The notes under the pieces were generated by a model. That model had not been told where the DNA came from. It made no database searches and saw only the letters and a list, made by a program, of their open reading frames with translations. A DNA stretch of 64,000 nt. It comes from Meconema thalassinum. Lineage: Eukaryota > Arthropoda > Insecta > Orthoptera > Tettigoniidae. The stretch covers positions 1,696,475,978 through 1,696,539,977 of the forward strand of contig OX336388.2 in NCBI GenBank assembly GCA_946902985.2, given 5' to 3'. Below, in pieces: positions 26,601 to 41,009 of the stretch; positions within the stretch are counted from its first letter, which is position 1, and each line of letters begins with the position of its first letter. The position numbers and the translations under genes were made by a program.

Positions 26601-29600
26601 AACTTCAATACTAATTATGACAGGTAACAGTAACTTCGATACTAATTATGACAGGTAACTGTAACTTCGTTACTAATTATGACAAGTTACTTTAATTTCG
26701 ATACTAAGTATGGCAGGTAACTGTAACTTCGTTACTAGTTATGACAAGTCCCTATAATTTCGATACAAATTATGGCAGGTAACTATAACTTCGATACTAA
26801 TTATGTCAGGTAACAGTAACTTCGATACTAATTATGACAGGAAACTGTAACTTCGTTACTAATTATGACAAGTAGCTGTAATTTCGATACAAATTATGAC
26901 AGGTAACTGTATCTTCGTTACTAATTATGACAAGTAACTGTAATTTCGATACAAATTATGGCAGGTAACAGTACCTTCGATAATAATTATGACAGGTAAC
27001 TGTAACTTCGATACTAATTATGACAAGGAACTGTAATTTCGATACAAATTATGGCAGGTAACTGTAACATTGATACTAATTATGACAGGTAACAGTAACT
27101 TCGATACTAATTATGACAAGTAACTGTAACTTCGTTACTAATTATGACAAGTAACTCTAATTTTGATAAAAAATTATGGCAGGTAACTGTAACTTCGATA
27201 CTAATTAATACAGGTAAAAGTAACTTCGATACTAATTATGACAGGTTACTGTAACATCGTTACTAACTATGTCAAGTAACTGTAACTTCGATACTAATTA
27301 TGACAAGTAACTGTAACTTCGATACTTATTATGACAGGTAAGTGTAACTTCATTACTAATTATGACAAGAAACTGTAACTTCGATACTAATTATGACAGG
27401 TAACTGTAACTTCGATACTAATTATGACAAGTAACTGTAATTTCGATACAAATTTTGGAAGGTAACTGTAACTTCGATACTAATTATGACAGGTATCAGT
27501 AACTTCGATACTAATTATGACAAGTAACTGTAACTTCGATACTAATTTTGACAGGTAACTGTAATTTCGTTACTAATTATGACAAATAACTGTAATTTCG
27601 ATACAAATTATGGCAGGTAACTCTAACTTCGATACTAATTAATACAGGTAACAGTAACTTCGATACTAATTATGACAGGTTACTGTAACATCGTTACTAA
27701 TTATGTCAAGTAACTCTAACTTCGATAGTAATTATGACAAATAACTGTAACTTCGATACTTATTATGACAGGTAACTGTAACTTCATTACTAATTATGAC
27801 AAGAAACTGTAACTTCGATACTAATTATGACAGGTAACAGTAACTTCTATACTGATTATGACAAGTAACAGTAACTTCGTTACTAATTATGACAAGAAAA
27901 TGTAATTTCGATACAAATTATGGCAGGTAACTGTAACTTCGATACTAATTAATACAGGTAACAGTAACTTCGATACTAATTATGACAGGTTACTGTTACA
28001 TCGTTACTAATTATGTCAAGTAACTCTAACTTCGATAGTAATTATGACAAATTACTGTAACTTCGGTACTTATTATGACAGGTAACTGTAACTTCATTAC
28101 TAATTATGACAAGAAACTGTAACTTCGATACTAATTATGACAGGTAACAGTAACTTTGATACTGATTATGACAAGTAACAGTAACTTCGTTACTAATTAT
28201 GACAAGTAAATGTAATTTCGATACAAATTATGGCAGGTAACTGTAACTTCGATACTAATTATGACAGGTTACAGTAACTTCGATACTAATTATGACAGAA
28301 AACAGTTACTTCGATACTAATTATGACAGGTAACAGTAACTTCGATAATAATTATGGAAGGTAACTGTACCTTCGATACTAATTATGACAGTTAACTGTA
28401 ACTTCGTTACTAATTATGACAAGTAACAGTAATTTCGATACAAATTATGGCAGGTAACTGTAACTTCGATACTATTCATGACAGGTAACAGTAACTTCGA
28501 TACTTATTTTGACAAGTAACTGTAACTTCGATAATAATTATGACAGGTAACTGTAACTTCGTTACTAATTATGACAAGTAACTGAAATTTCGATACAAAT
28601 TTTGGCAGGTAACTGTAACTTCGATACTAATTATGACAGGTAACAGTCACTTCGATACTAATTATGAGAAGTATTTGTAACTTCGATACTAATTACGACA
28701 GGTAACTGTAACTTCGTTACTAATTATGACAAATAACTGTAATTTCGATACAAATTATGGCAGGAAACTGTAACTTCGATACTAATCATGACAGGTAACA
28801 GTAAGTTTGATACTAATTATGACAAGTAACTATAACTTCGATACAAATTATGACAGGTAACTGTAACTTCGATACTAATTTTGACAAGTAACTTAAATTT
28901 CGATACTAGTAATGGCAGGTAACTGTAACTTCCTTACTAATTATGACAAGTCCCTGTAATTTCGATACAAATTATGGCAGGTAACTGTAACTTCGATACT
29001 AATTATGTCAGGTAACAGTTACTTCGATACTAATTATGACAGGAAACTGTAACATCGTTACTAATTATGACAAGTAACTGTAATATCGATACAAATTATG
29101 ACAGTTAACTGTAACTTCGTTACTTATTATGACGAGTAACTGTAATTTCGATACAAATTATGGCAGGTAACGGTACCTTCGATACTAATTATGACAGGTA
29201 ACTGTAACTTCGATACTAATTATGACAAGGAACTCTAATTTCGATACAAATTATGACAGGTAACGGTAACTTTGATACTAATTATGACAGGTAACTGTAA
29301 TTACGATACTAATTATGACAAGTAACTGTAACTTCGATACTAATTATGACAGGTAACTGTATCTTCGTCACTAATTATGACAAGTAACTGTAATTTCGTT
29401 ACAAATTATGGCAGGTTATTGTAATTTCGATACTAATTATGACAGGTAACAGTAACTTTGATGCTAATTATGACAAGTAACAGTAACTTCGATACTTATT
29501 ATGACAAGTAACTGTAACTTCGATACTAATTATGACAGGTAACTGTAACTTCGTTACTAATTATGACAAGTAACTGTAATTTCGATACAAATTTTGGCAG

Positions 29601-32600
29601 GTAACTGTAACTTCGATACTGATTATGACAGGTAACAGTAACTTCGATACTAATTATGACAGGAAACATTAACTTCGTTACTAATTATGACAAGTAACTG
29701 TAATTTCGATACAAATTATGACAGGTAACTGTAACTTCGTAACTAATTATGACATGTAACTGTAGTTCCGATTCAAATTATGGCAGGTAACAGTACCTTC
29801 GATACTAATTATGACAGGTAACTGTAACTTCGATACTAATTATGACAAGGAACTGTAATTTCGATACAAATTATGGCAGGTAACTGTATCTTCGATACAA
29901 ATTATGACAGGTATCAGTAACTTCGATACGAATTATGACAAGTAACTATAACTGCGAATCAAATTATTACAGGTAACTGTAACTTCGATACTAATTATGA
30001 CAAGAAACTCTAACATCGTTACTAATTATGACAAGTAACAGTAATATTGATAAAAAATTATGGTAGGTAACTGTAACTTCAATACTAATTATGACAGGTA
30101 ACAGTAACTTCGATACTAATTATGACAGGTAACTGTAACTTCGTTACTATTTATGACAAGTCCCTGTAATTTCGTTACAAATTATGGCAGGTAACTGTTA
30201 CTTCGTTACTAATTATGACAAGTAACTGTAATTTCGTTACAAATTATGGCATGTAATTGTAATTTCGATACTAATTATGACAGGTAACAGTAACTTCGAT
30301 ACTAATTATGACAAGTAACAGTAACTTCGTTACTAATTATGACAAGTAACTGTAATTTCGATACAAATTATGGAAGGTAACTGTAACTTCGATACTAATT
30401 ATGACAGGTAACAGTAACTTCGATACCAATTATGACAAGTAACAATAACATCGATACAAATTATGACAGGTAACTGTAACTTCGATACTAATTATGACAA
30501 GAAACTCTAACTTCGTTACTAATTATGATAAGTAACAGTAATTTTGATAAAAAATTATGGTAGGTAACTGTAACTTCAATACTAATTATGACAGGTAACA
30601 GTAACTTCGATACTAATTATGACAGGTAACTGTAACTTCGTTACTAATTATGACAAGTTACTTTAATTTCGATACTAAGTATGGCAGGTAACTGTAACTT
30701 CGTTACTAGTTATGACAAGTCCCTATAATTTCGATACAAATTATGGCAGGTAACTGTAACTTCGATACTAATTATGTCAGGTAACAGTAACTTCGATACT
30801 AATTATGACAAGAAAATGTAACTTCGTTACTAATTATGACAAGTAGCTGTAATTTCGATACAAATTATGACAGGTAACTGTATCTTCGTTACTAATTATG
30901 ACAAGTAACTGTAATTTCGATACAAATTATGGCAGGTAACAGTACATTCGATATAATTATGACAGGTAACTGTAACTTCGATACTAATTATGACAAGGAA
31001 CTGTAATTTCGATACAAATTATGGCAGGTAACTGTAACTTTGATACTAATTATGACAGGTAACAGTAACTTCGATACTAATTACGACAAGTAACAGTAAC
31101 TTCTATACTGATTATGACAAGTAACAGTAACTTCGTTACTAATTATGATAAGAAAATGTAATTTCGATACAAATTATGGCAGGTAACTGTAACTTCGATA
31201 CTAATTAATACAGGTAACAGTAACTTCGATACTAATTATGACAGGTTACTGTAACATCGTTACTAATTATGTCAAGTAACTCTAACTTCGATAGTAATTA
31301 TGACAAGTAACTGTAACTTCGATACTTATTATGACAGGTAACTGTAACTTCATTACTAATTATGACAAGAAACTGTAACTTCAATACTAATTATGACAGG
31401 TAACAGTAACTTCGATACTGATTATGACAAGTAACAGTAACTTCGTTACTAATTATGACAAGTAAATGTAATTTCGATACAAATTATGGCAGGTAACTGT
31501 AACTTCGATACTAATTATGACAGGTTACAGTAACTTCGATACTAATTATGGCAGAAAAAAATAACTTCGATACTAATTATGACAGGTAACAGTAACTTCG
31601 ATAATAATTATGGAAGGTAACTGTACCTTCGATAGTAATTATGACAGTTAACTGTAACTTCGTTACTAATTATGACAAGTAACAGTAATTTCGATACAAA
31701 TTATGGCAGGTAACTGTAACTTCGATACTATTTATGACAGGTAACAGTAACTTCGATACTTATTTTGACAAGTAACTGTAACTTCGATAATAATTATGAC
31801 AGGTAACTGTAACTTCGTTACTAATTATGACAAGTAACTGTAATTTCGATACAAATTTTGGCAGGTAACTGTAACTTCGATACTAATTATGACAGGTAAC
31901 AGTCACTTCGATACTAATTATGAGAAGTAACTGTAACTTCGATACTAATTACGACAGGTAACTGTAACTTCGTTACTAATTATGACAAATAACTGTAATT
32001 TCGATACAAATTATGGCAGGAAACTGTAACTTCGATACTAATCATGACAGGTAACAGTAAGTTCGATACTAATTATGACAAGTAACTATAACTTCGATAC
32101 AAATTATGACAGGTAACTGTAACTTCGATACTAATTTTGACAAGTAACTTAAATTTCGATACTAGTAATGGCAGGTAACTGTAACTTCCTTATTAATTAT
32201 GACAAGTCCCTGTAATTTCGATACAAATTATGGCAGGTAACTGTAACTTCGATACTAATTATGTCAGGTAACAGTTACTTCGATACTAATTATGACAGGA
32301 AACTGTAACATCGTTACTAATTATGACAAGTAACTGTAATATCGATACAAATTATGACAGTTAACTGTAACTTCGTTACTTATTATGACAAGTAACTGTA
32401 ATTTCGATACAAATTATGGCAGGTAACGGTACCTTCGATACTAATTATGACAGGTAACTGTAACTTCGATACTAATTATGACAAGGAACTCTAATTTCGA
32501 TACAAATTATGACAGGTAACGGTAACTTTGATACTAATTATGACAGGTAACTGTAATTTCGATACTAATTATGACAAGTAACTGTAACTTCGATACTAAT

Positions 32601-33404
32601 TATGACAGGTAACTGTATCTTCGTCACTAATTATGACAAGTAACTGTAATTTCGTTACAAATTATGGCAGGTTATTGTAATTTCGATACTAATTATGACA
32701 GGTAACAGTAACTTTGATGCTAATTATGACAAGTAAAGTAACTTCGATACTTATTATGACAAGTAACTGTAACTTCGATACTAATTATGACAGGTAACTG
32801 TAACTTCGTTACTAATTATTACAAGTAACTGTAATTTCGATACAAATTTTGGCAGGTAACTGTAACATCGATACTGATTATGACAGGTAACAGTAACTTC
32901 GATACTAATTATGACAGGAAACATTAACTTCGTTACTAATTATGACAAGTAACTGTAATTTCGATACAAATTATGACAGGTAACTGTAACTTCGTAACTA
33001 ATTATGACATGTAACTGTAGTTCCGATTCAAATTATGGCAGGTAACAGTACCTTCGATACTAATTATGACAGGTAACTGTAACTTCGATACTAATTATGA
33101 CAAGGAACTGTAATTTCGATACAAATTATGGCAGGTAACTGTATCTTCGATACAAATTATGACAGGTATCAGTAACTTCGATACTAATTATGACAAGTAA
33201 CTATAACTTCGAATCAAATTATTACAGGTAACTGTAACTTCGATACTAATTATGACAAGAAACTCTAACTTCGTTACTAATTATGACAAGTAACAGTAAT
33301 ATTGATAAAAAATTATGGTAGGTAACTGTAACTTCAATACTAATTATGACAGGTAACAGTAACTTCGATACTAATTATGAAAGGTAACTGTAACTTCGTT
33401 ACTA
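23663..33404. repeat. 9,742-bp higher-order duplication, copy 2
   Basis: The same order, a long unit (23663-30149) and a short unit (30150-33404), repeats here. The markers sit at 29132, 30946 and 32733. A substitution near 29953 (CTGCGAATC against CTTCGAATC near 20210) is one of the few differences seen. Identity at this offset ends near 33450, where the next unit takes on other variants. Confidence 0.88.
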
Positions 33405-36400
33405 TTTATGACAAGTCCCTGTAATTTCGTTACAAATTATGGCAGGTAACTGTTACTTCGTTACTAATTATGACAAGTAACTGTAATTTCGTTACAAATT
33501 ATGGCATGTAATTGTAATTTCGATACTAATTATGACAGGTAACAGTAACTTCGATACTAATTATGACAAGTAACAGTAACTTCGATACTTATTATGACAA
33601 GTAACTGTAACTTCGATACTAATTATGACAGGTAACTGTAACTTCGTTACTAATTATGACAAGTAACTGTAATTTCGATACAAATTATGGAAGGTAACTG
33701 TAACTTCGATACTAATTATGACAGGTAACAGTAACTTCGATACCAATTATGACAAGTAACAATAACATCGATACAAATTATGACAGGTAACTGTAACTTC
33801 GATACTAATTATGACAAGAAACTCTAACTTCGTTACTAATTATGATAAGTAACAGTAATTTTGATAAAAAATTATGGTAGGTAACTGTAACTTCAATACT
33901 AATTATGACAGGTAACAGTAAATTCGATACTAATTATGACAGGTAACTGTAACTTCGTTACTAATTATGACAAGTTACTTTAAATTCGATACTAAGTATG
34001 GCAGGTAACTGTAACTTCGTTACTAGTTATGACAAGTCCCTATAATTTCGATACAAATTATGGCAGGTAAATATAACTTCGATACTAATTATGTCAGGTA
34101 ACAGTAACTTCGATACTAATTTTGACAGGAAACTGTAACTTCGTTACTAATTATGACAAGTAGCTGTAATTTCGATACAAATTATGACAGGTAACTGTAT
34201 CTTCGTTACTAATTATGACAAGTAACTGTAATTTCGATACAAATTATGGCAGGTAACAGTACCTTCGATATAATTATGACAGGTAACTGTAACTTCGATA
34301 CTAATTATGACAAGGAACTGTAATTTCGATACAAATTATGGCAGGTAACTGTAACTTTGATACTAATTATGACAGGTAACAGTAACTTCGATACTAATTA
34401 TGACAAGTAACTGTAACTTCGTTACTAATTATGACAAGTAACTCTAATTTTGATAAAAAATTATGACAGGTAACTGTAACTTCGATACTAATTAATACAG
34501 GTAACAGTAACTTCGATACTAATTATGACAGGTTACTGTAACATCGTTACTAACTATGTCAAGTAACTGTAACTTCGATACTAATTATGACAAGTAACTG
34601 TAACATCGATACTTATTATGACAGGTAAGTGTAACTTCATTACTAATTATGACAAGAAACTGTAACTTCGATACTAATTATGACAGGTAACTGTAACTTC
34701 GATACTAATTATGACAAGTAACTGTAATTTCGATACAAATTTTGGAAGGTAACTGTAACTTCGATACTAATTATGACAGGTATCAGTAACTTCGATACTA
34801 ATTATGACAAGTAACTGTAACTTCGATACTAATTTTGACAGGTAACTGTAATTTCGTTACTAATTATGACAAGTAACTGTAATTTCGATACAAATTATGG
34901 CAGGTAACTCTAACTTCGATACTAATTAATACAGGTAACAGTTACTTCGATACTAATTATGACAGGTTACTGTAACATCGTTACTAATTATGTCAAGTAA
35001 CTCTAACTTCGATAGTAATTATGACAAGTAACTGTAACTTCGATACTTATTATGACAGGTAACTGTAACTTCATTACTAATTATGACAAGAAACTGTAAC
35101 TTCGATACTAATTATGACAGGTAACAGTAACTTCGATACTGATTATGACAAGTAACAGTAACTTCGTTACTAATTATGACAAGTAAATGTAATTTCGATA
35201 CAAATTATGGCAGGTAACTGTAACTTCGATACTAATTAATACAGGTAACAGTAACTTCGATACTAATTATGACAGGTTACTGTAACATCGTTACTAATTA
35301 TGTCAAGTAACTCTAACTTCGATAGTAATTATGACAAGTAACTGTAACTTCGATACTTATTATGACAGGTAACTGTAACTTCATTACTAATTATGACAAG
35401 AAACTGTAACTTCGATACTAATTATGACAGGTAACAGTTACTTCGATACTGATTATGACAAGTAACAGTAACTTCGTTACTAATTATGACAAGTAAATGT
35501 ATTTTCGATACAAATTATGGCAGGTAACTGTAACTTCGATACTAATTATGACAGGTTACAGTAACTTCGATACTAATTATGACAGAAAACAGTAACTTCG
35601 ATACTAATTATGGCAGGTAACAGTAACTTCGATAATAATTATGGAAGGTAACTGTACCTTCGAAACTAATTATGACAGTTAACTGTAACTTCGTTACTAA
35701 TTATGACAAGTAACAGTAATTTCGATACAAATTATGGCAGGTAACTGTAACTTCGATACTATTTATGACAGGTAAAAGTAACTTCGATACTTATTTTGAC
35801 AAGTAACTGTAACTTCGATAATAATTATGACAGGTAACTCTAACTTCGTTATTAATTATGACAAGTAACTGTAATTTCGATACAAATTTTGGCAGGTAAC
35901 TGTAACTTCGATACTAATTATGACAGGTAACAGTCACTTCGATACTAATTATGAGAAGTAACTGTAACTTCGATGCTAATTACGACAGGTAACTGTAACT
36001 TCGTTACTAATTATGACAAATAACTGTAATTTCGATACAAATTATGGCAGGAAACTGTAACTTCGATACTAATCATGACAGGTAACAGTAAGTTCGATAC
36101 TAATTATGACAAGTAACTACAACTTCGATACAAATTATGACAGGTAACTGTAACTTCGATACTAATTTTGACAAGTAACTTAAATTTCGATACTAGTAAT
36201 GGCAGGTAACTGTAACTTCCTTACTAATTATGACAAGTCCCTGTAATTTCGATACAATTTATGGCAGGTAACTGTAACTTCGATACTAATTATGTCAGGT
36301 AACAGTTACTTCGATACTAATTATGACAGGAAACTGTAACTTCGTTACTAATTATGACAAGTAACTGTAATATCGATACAAATTATGACAGTTAACTGTA

Positions 36401-36706
36401 ACTTCGTTACTTATTATGACAAGTAACTGTAATTTCGATACAAATTATGGCAGGTAACGGTACCTTCGATACTAATTATGACAGGTAACTGTAACTTCGA
36501 TACTAATTATGACAAGGAACTCTAATTTCGATACAAATTATGACAGGTAACGGTAACTTTGATACTAATTATGACAGGTAACAGTAACTTCGATACTTAT
36601 TTTGACTAGTAACTGTAACTTCGATAATAATTATGACAGGTAACTGTAACTTCGTTACTAATTATGACAAGTAACAGTAATTTCGATACAAATTTTGGCA
36701 GGTAAC

Positions 36707-38072
36707 TGTAACTTCGATACTGATTATGACAGGTAACAGTAACTTCGATACTAATTATGACAGGAAACATTAACTTCGTTACTAATTATGACAAGTAACA
36801 GTAATATTGATAAAAAATTATGGTAGGTAACTGTAACGTCAATACTAATTATGACAGGTAACAGTAACTTCGATACTAATTATGACAGGTAACTGTAACT
36901 TCGTTACTATTTATGACAAGTCCCTGTAATTTCGTTACAAATTATGGCAGGTAACTGTAACTTCGTTACAAATTATGACAAGTAACTGTAATTTCGTTAC
37001 AAATTATGGCATGTAATTGTAATTTCGATACTAATTATGACAGGTAACAGTAACTTCGATACTAATTATGACAAGTAACAGTAACTTCGATACTTATTAT
37101 GACAAGTAACTGTAATTTCGATACTAATTATGACAGGTAACTGTACCTTCGTCACTTATTATGACAAGTAACTGTAATTTCGTTACAAATTATGGCAGGT
37201 AATTGTAATTTCGATACTAATTATGACAGGTAACAGTAACTTTGATGCTAATTATGACAAGTAACAGTAACTTCGATACTTATTATGACAAGTAACTGTA
37301 ACTTCGATACTAATTATGACAGGTAACTGTAACTTCGTTACTAATTATGACAAGTAACTGTAATTTCGATACAAATTTTGGCAGGTAACTGTAACTTCGA
37401 TACTGATTATGACAGGTAACAGTAACTTCGATACTAATTATGACAGGAAACATTAACTTCGTTACTAATTATGACAAGTAACAGTAATATTGATAAAAAA
37501 TTATGGTAGGTAACTGTAACGTCAATACTAATTATGACAGGTAACAGTAACTTCGATACTAATTATGACAGGTAACTGTAACTTCGTTACTATTTATGAC
37601 AAGTCCCTGTAATTTCGTTACAAATTATGGCAGGTAACTGTAACTTCGTTACTAATTATGACAAGTAACTGTAATTTCGTTACAAATTATGGCATGTAAT
37701 TGTAATTTCGATACTAATTATGACAGGTAACAGTAACTTCGATACTAATTATGACAAGTAACAGTAACTTCGATACTTATTATGACAAGTAACTGTAACT
37801 TCGATACTAATTATGACAGGTAACTGTAACTTCGTTACTAAATATGACAAGTTACTTTAAATTCGATACTAAGTATGGCAGGTAACTGTAACTTCGATAC
37901 TTATTATGACAGGTAACAGTAACATCGATACTTATTATGGCAGGTAACAGTACCTTCGATACTAATTATGACAGGTAACTGTAACTTCGATACTAATTAT
38001 GACAAGGAACTGTAATTTCGATACAAATTATGGCAGGTAATTGTAACTTCGATACTAATTATGACAGGTAAC
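36707..38072. repeat. 683-bp tandem duplication (22 monomers) with private variant
   Basis: The private sequence CTGTAACGTCAATAC occurs at 36831 and again 683 bp later at 37514, followed by the same monomer order. The offset is 22 monomers plus 1 bp. It is a local, recent duplication inside the array. Confidence 0.75.
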
Positions 38073-41009
38073 AGTAACTTCGATACTTATTATGACAAGT
38101 AACTGTAACTTCGATACTAATTATGACAGGTAACTGTAACTTCGATACTAATTATGACAAGTAACTGTAACTTCGATACTAATTGTGACAAGTAACTGTA
38201 ACTTCGATACTAATTATGACGGGTGACAGTAACTTCGATATTCATTATGACAAGTAACAGTAACATCGATACTAATTAGGACAAGTAACTGTAATTTCGA
38301 TACAAATTTTGGCAGGTAACGGTAACTTCGATACTAATTATGACAGGTAACAGTAACTTCGATACTTATTATGACAAGTAACTGTAACTTCGATACTAAT
38401 TATGACAGGTAACTGTAACTTCGTTACAAATTATGACAAGTAACTGTAATTTCGATACAAATTATGGCAGGTAACACTAACATCGATACTAATTATGACA
38501 GGTAACAGTAACTTCGATACTAATTATGGCAGGTAACTGTAACTTCGATACTAACTATGACAGGTAACAGTAACTTCGATACTAATTATGACAAGAAACT
38601 CTAACTTCGTTACTAATTATGACAAGTAACAGTAATTTTGATAAAAAATTAAGGTAGGTAACTGTAACTTCAATACTAATTATGACAGGTAACAGTAACT
38701 TCTATACTAATTATGACAGGTAACTGTAACTTCGTTACTAATTATGACAAGTCCCTGTAATTTCGATACAAATTATGGCAAGTAACTGTAACTTTGATAA
38801 CAATTATGACAGGTAACAGGAACTTCGATACTAAATATGACAGGTAACTGTAACTTCGTTACTAATTAGGACAAGTAACTCTAATTTTGATAAAAAAAAT
38901 ATGGCAGGTAACGGTAACATCGATACTATTTAATACAGGTAACAGTAACTTCGATACTAATTATGACAGGTTACTGTAACATCGTCACTAATTATGTAAC
39001 ATAACTGTATCTTCGATACTAATTATGACAAGTAACTGTAACTTCGATACTTATTATGACAGGTAACTGTAATTTCGAGCAAATTATGGCAGGTAACTGT
39101 AACTTCGATACTAATTATGACAGGTAACAGTAACTTCGATACTAATTATGACAAGTAACTATAACTTCGATACAAATTATGACAGGTAACAGTAACTTCG
39201 ATACTAATTATGACAAGAAACTCTAACTTCGTTACTAGTTATGACAAGTAACAGTCATTTTGATAAAAAATTATGGTAGGTAACTGTAACTTCAATACGT
39301 ATTATGACAGGTAACAATAACTTCGATACTAATCATGACAGGTAATTGTAACTTCTTTACTAATTATGACAAGTAACTTTAATTTCGATACTAATTATGG
39401 CAGGTAACTGTAACTTCGTTACTACTTATGACAAGTCCCTGTAATTTCGATACAAATTATGGCAGGTAACTGTAACTTCGTTACTAATTATGACAAGTCC
39501 CTGTAATTTCGATACAAATTATGGCAGGTAACTGTAACTTCGATACTAATTATGTCAGATAACAGTAACTTCGATACTAATTAATACAGGTAACAGTAAC
39601 TTCGATATTTATTATGACAGGTTACTGTAACATCGTTACTAATTATGACAAGTAAATGTAATTTCGACACAAATTATGGCAGGTAACTGTATTTTCGATA
39701 CTAATTATGACAGGTAACTGTAACTTCGATACTAATTATGACAGGTAACATTAACTTCGATACTAATTATGACTGGTAACAGTAACTTCGATAATAATTA
39801 TGGCAGGTAACTGTATCTTCGATATTAATTATGACAGTTAACAGTAACTTCGTTACTAATTATGACAAGTAACTGTAATTTCGATACAAATTATGGCAGG
39901 TAACTGTAACTTCGATACTAATTATGACAGGTAACAGTAACTTCGATACTAATTATGACAGAAAACATTAACTTCGATACTAATTATGACTGGTAACAGT
40001 AACTTCGATAATAATTATGGCAGGTAACTGTATCTTCGATATTAATTATGACAGTTAACTGTAACTTCGTTACTAATTATGACAAGTAACTGTAATTTCG
40101 ATACAAATTATGGCAGGTAACTGTAACTTCGATACTAATTATGGCAGGTAACAGTAACTTCGATACTAATTATGACAAGTAACTGTAACTTCGATACTAA
40201 TTATGACAGCTAACTGTAACTTCGTTACTAATTATGACAAGTAACTGTAATTTCGAAACAAATTATGGCAGGTAATTGTAATTTCGATAATAATTATGAC
40301 AGGTAACAGTAACTTCGATACTAATTATGGCAAGTAACTGTAACTTCGATACTAATTATGACAGGTAACTGTAACTTCGTTACTAATTATGACAAGTAAC
40401 TGTAATTTCGATACAAATTATGGAAGGTAACTGTAACTTCGATACTAATTATGACAGGTAACAGTAACTTCGATACCAATTATGACAAGTAACAATGACA
40501 TCGATACAAATTATGACAGGTAACTGTAACTTCGATACTAATTATGACAAGAAACTCTAACTTCGTTACTAATTATGATAAGTAACAGTAATTTTGATAA
40601 AAAATTATGGTAGGTAACTGTAACTTCAATACTAATTATGACAGGTAACAGTAACTTCGATACTAATTATGACAGGTAACGGTAACTTCGTTACTAATTA
40701 TGACAAGTTACTTTAATTTCGATACTAAGTATGGCAGGTAACTTTAACTTCGTTACTAGTTATGACAAGTCCCTATAATTTCGATACAAATTATGGCAGG
40801 TAACTATAACTTCGATACTAATTATGTCAGGTAACAGTAACTTCGATACTAATTATGAGAGGAAACTGTAACTTCGTTACTAATTATGACAAGTAGCTGT
40901 AATTTCGATACAAATTATGACAGGTAACTGTATCATCGTTACTAATTATGACAAGTAACTGTAATTTCGATACAAATTATGGCAGGTAACAGTACCTTCG
41001 ATACTAATT

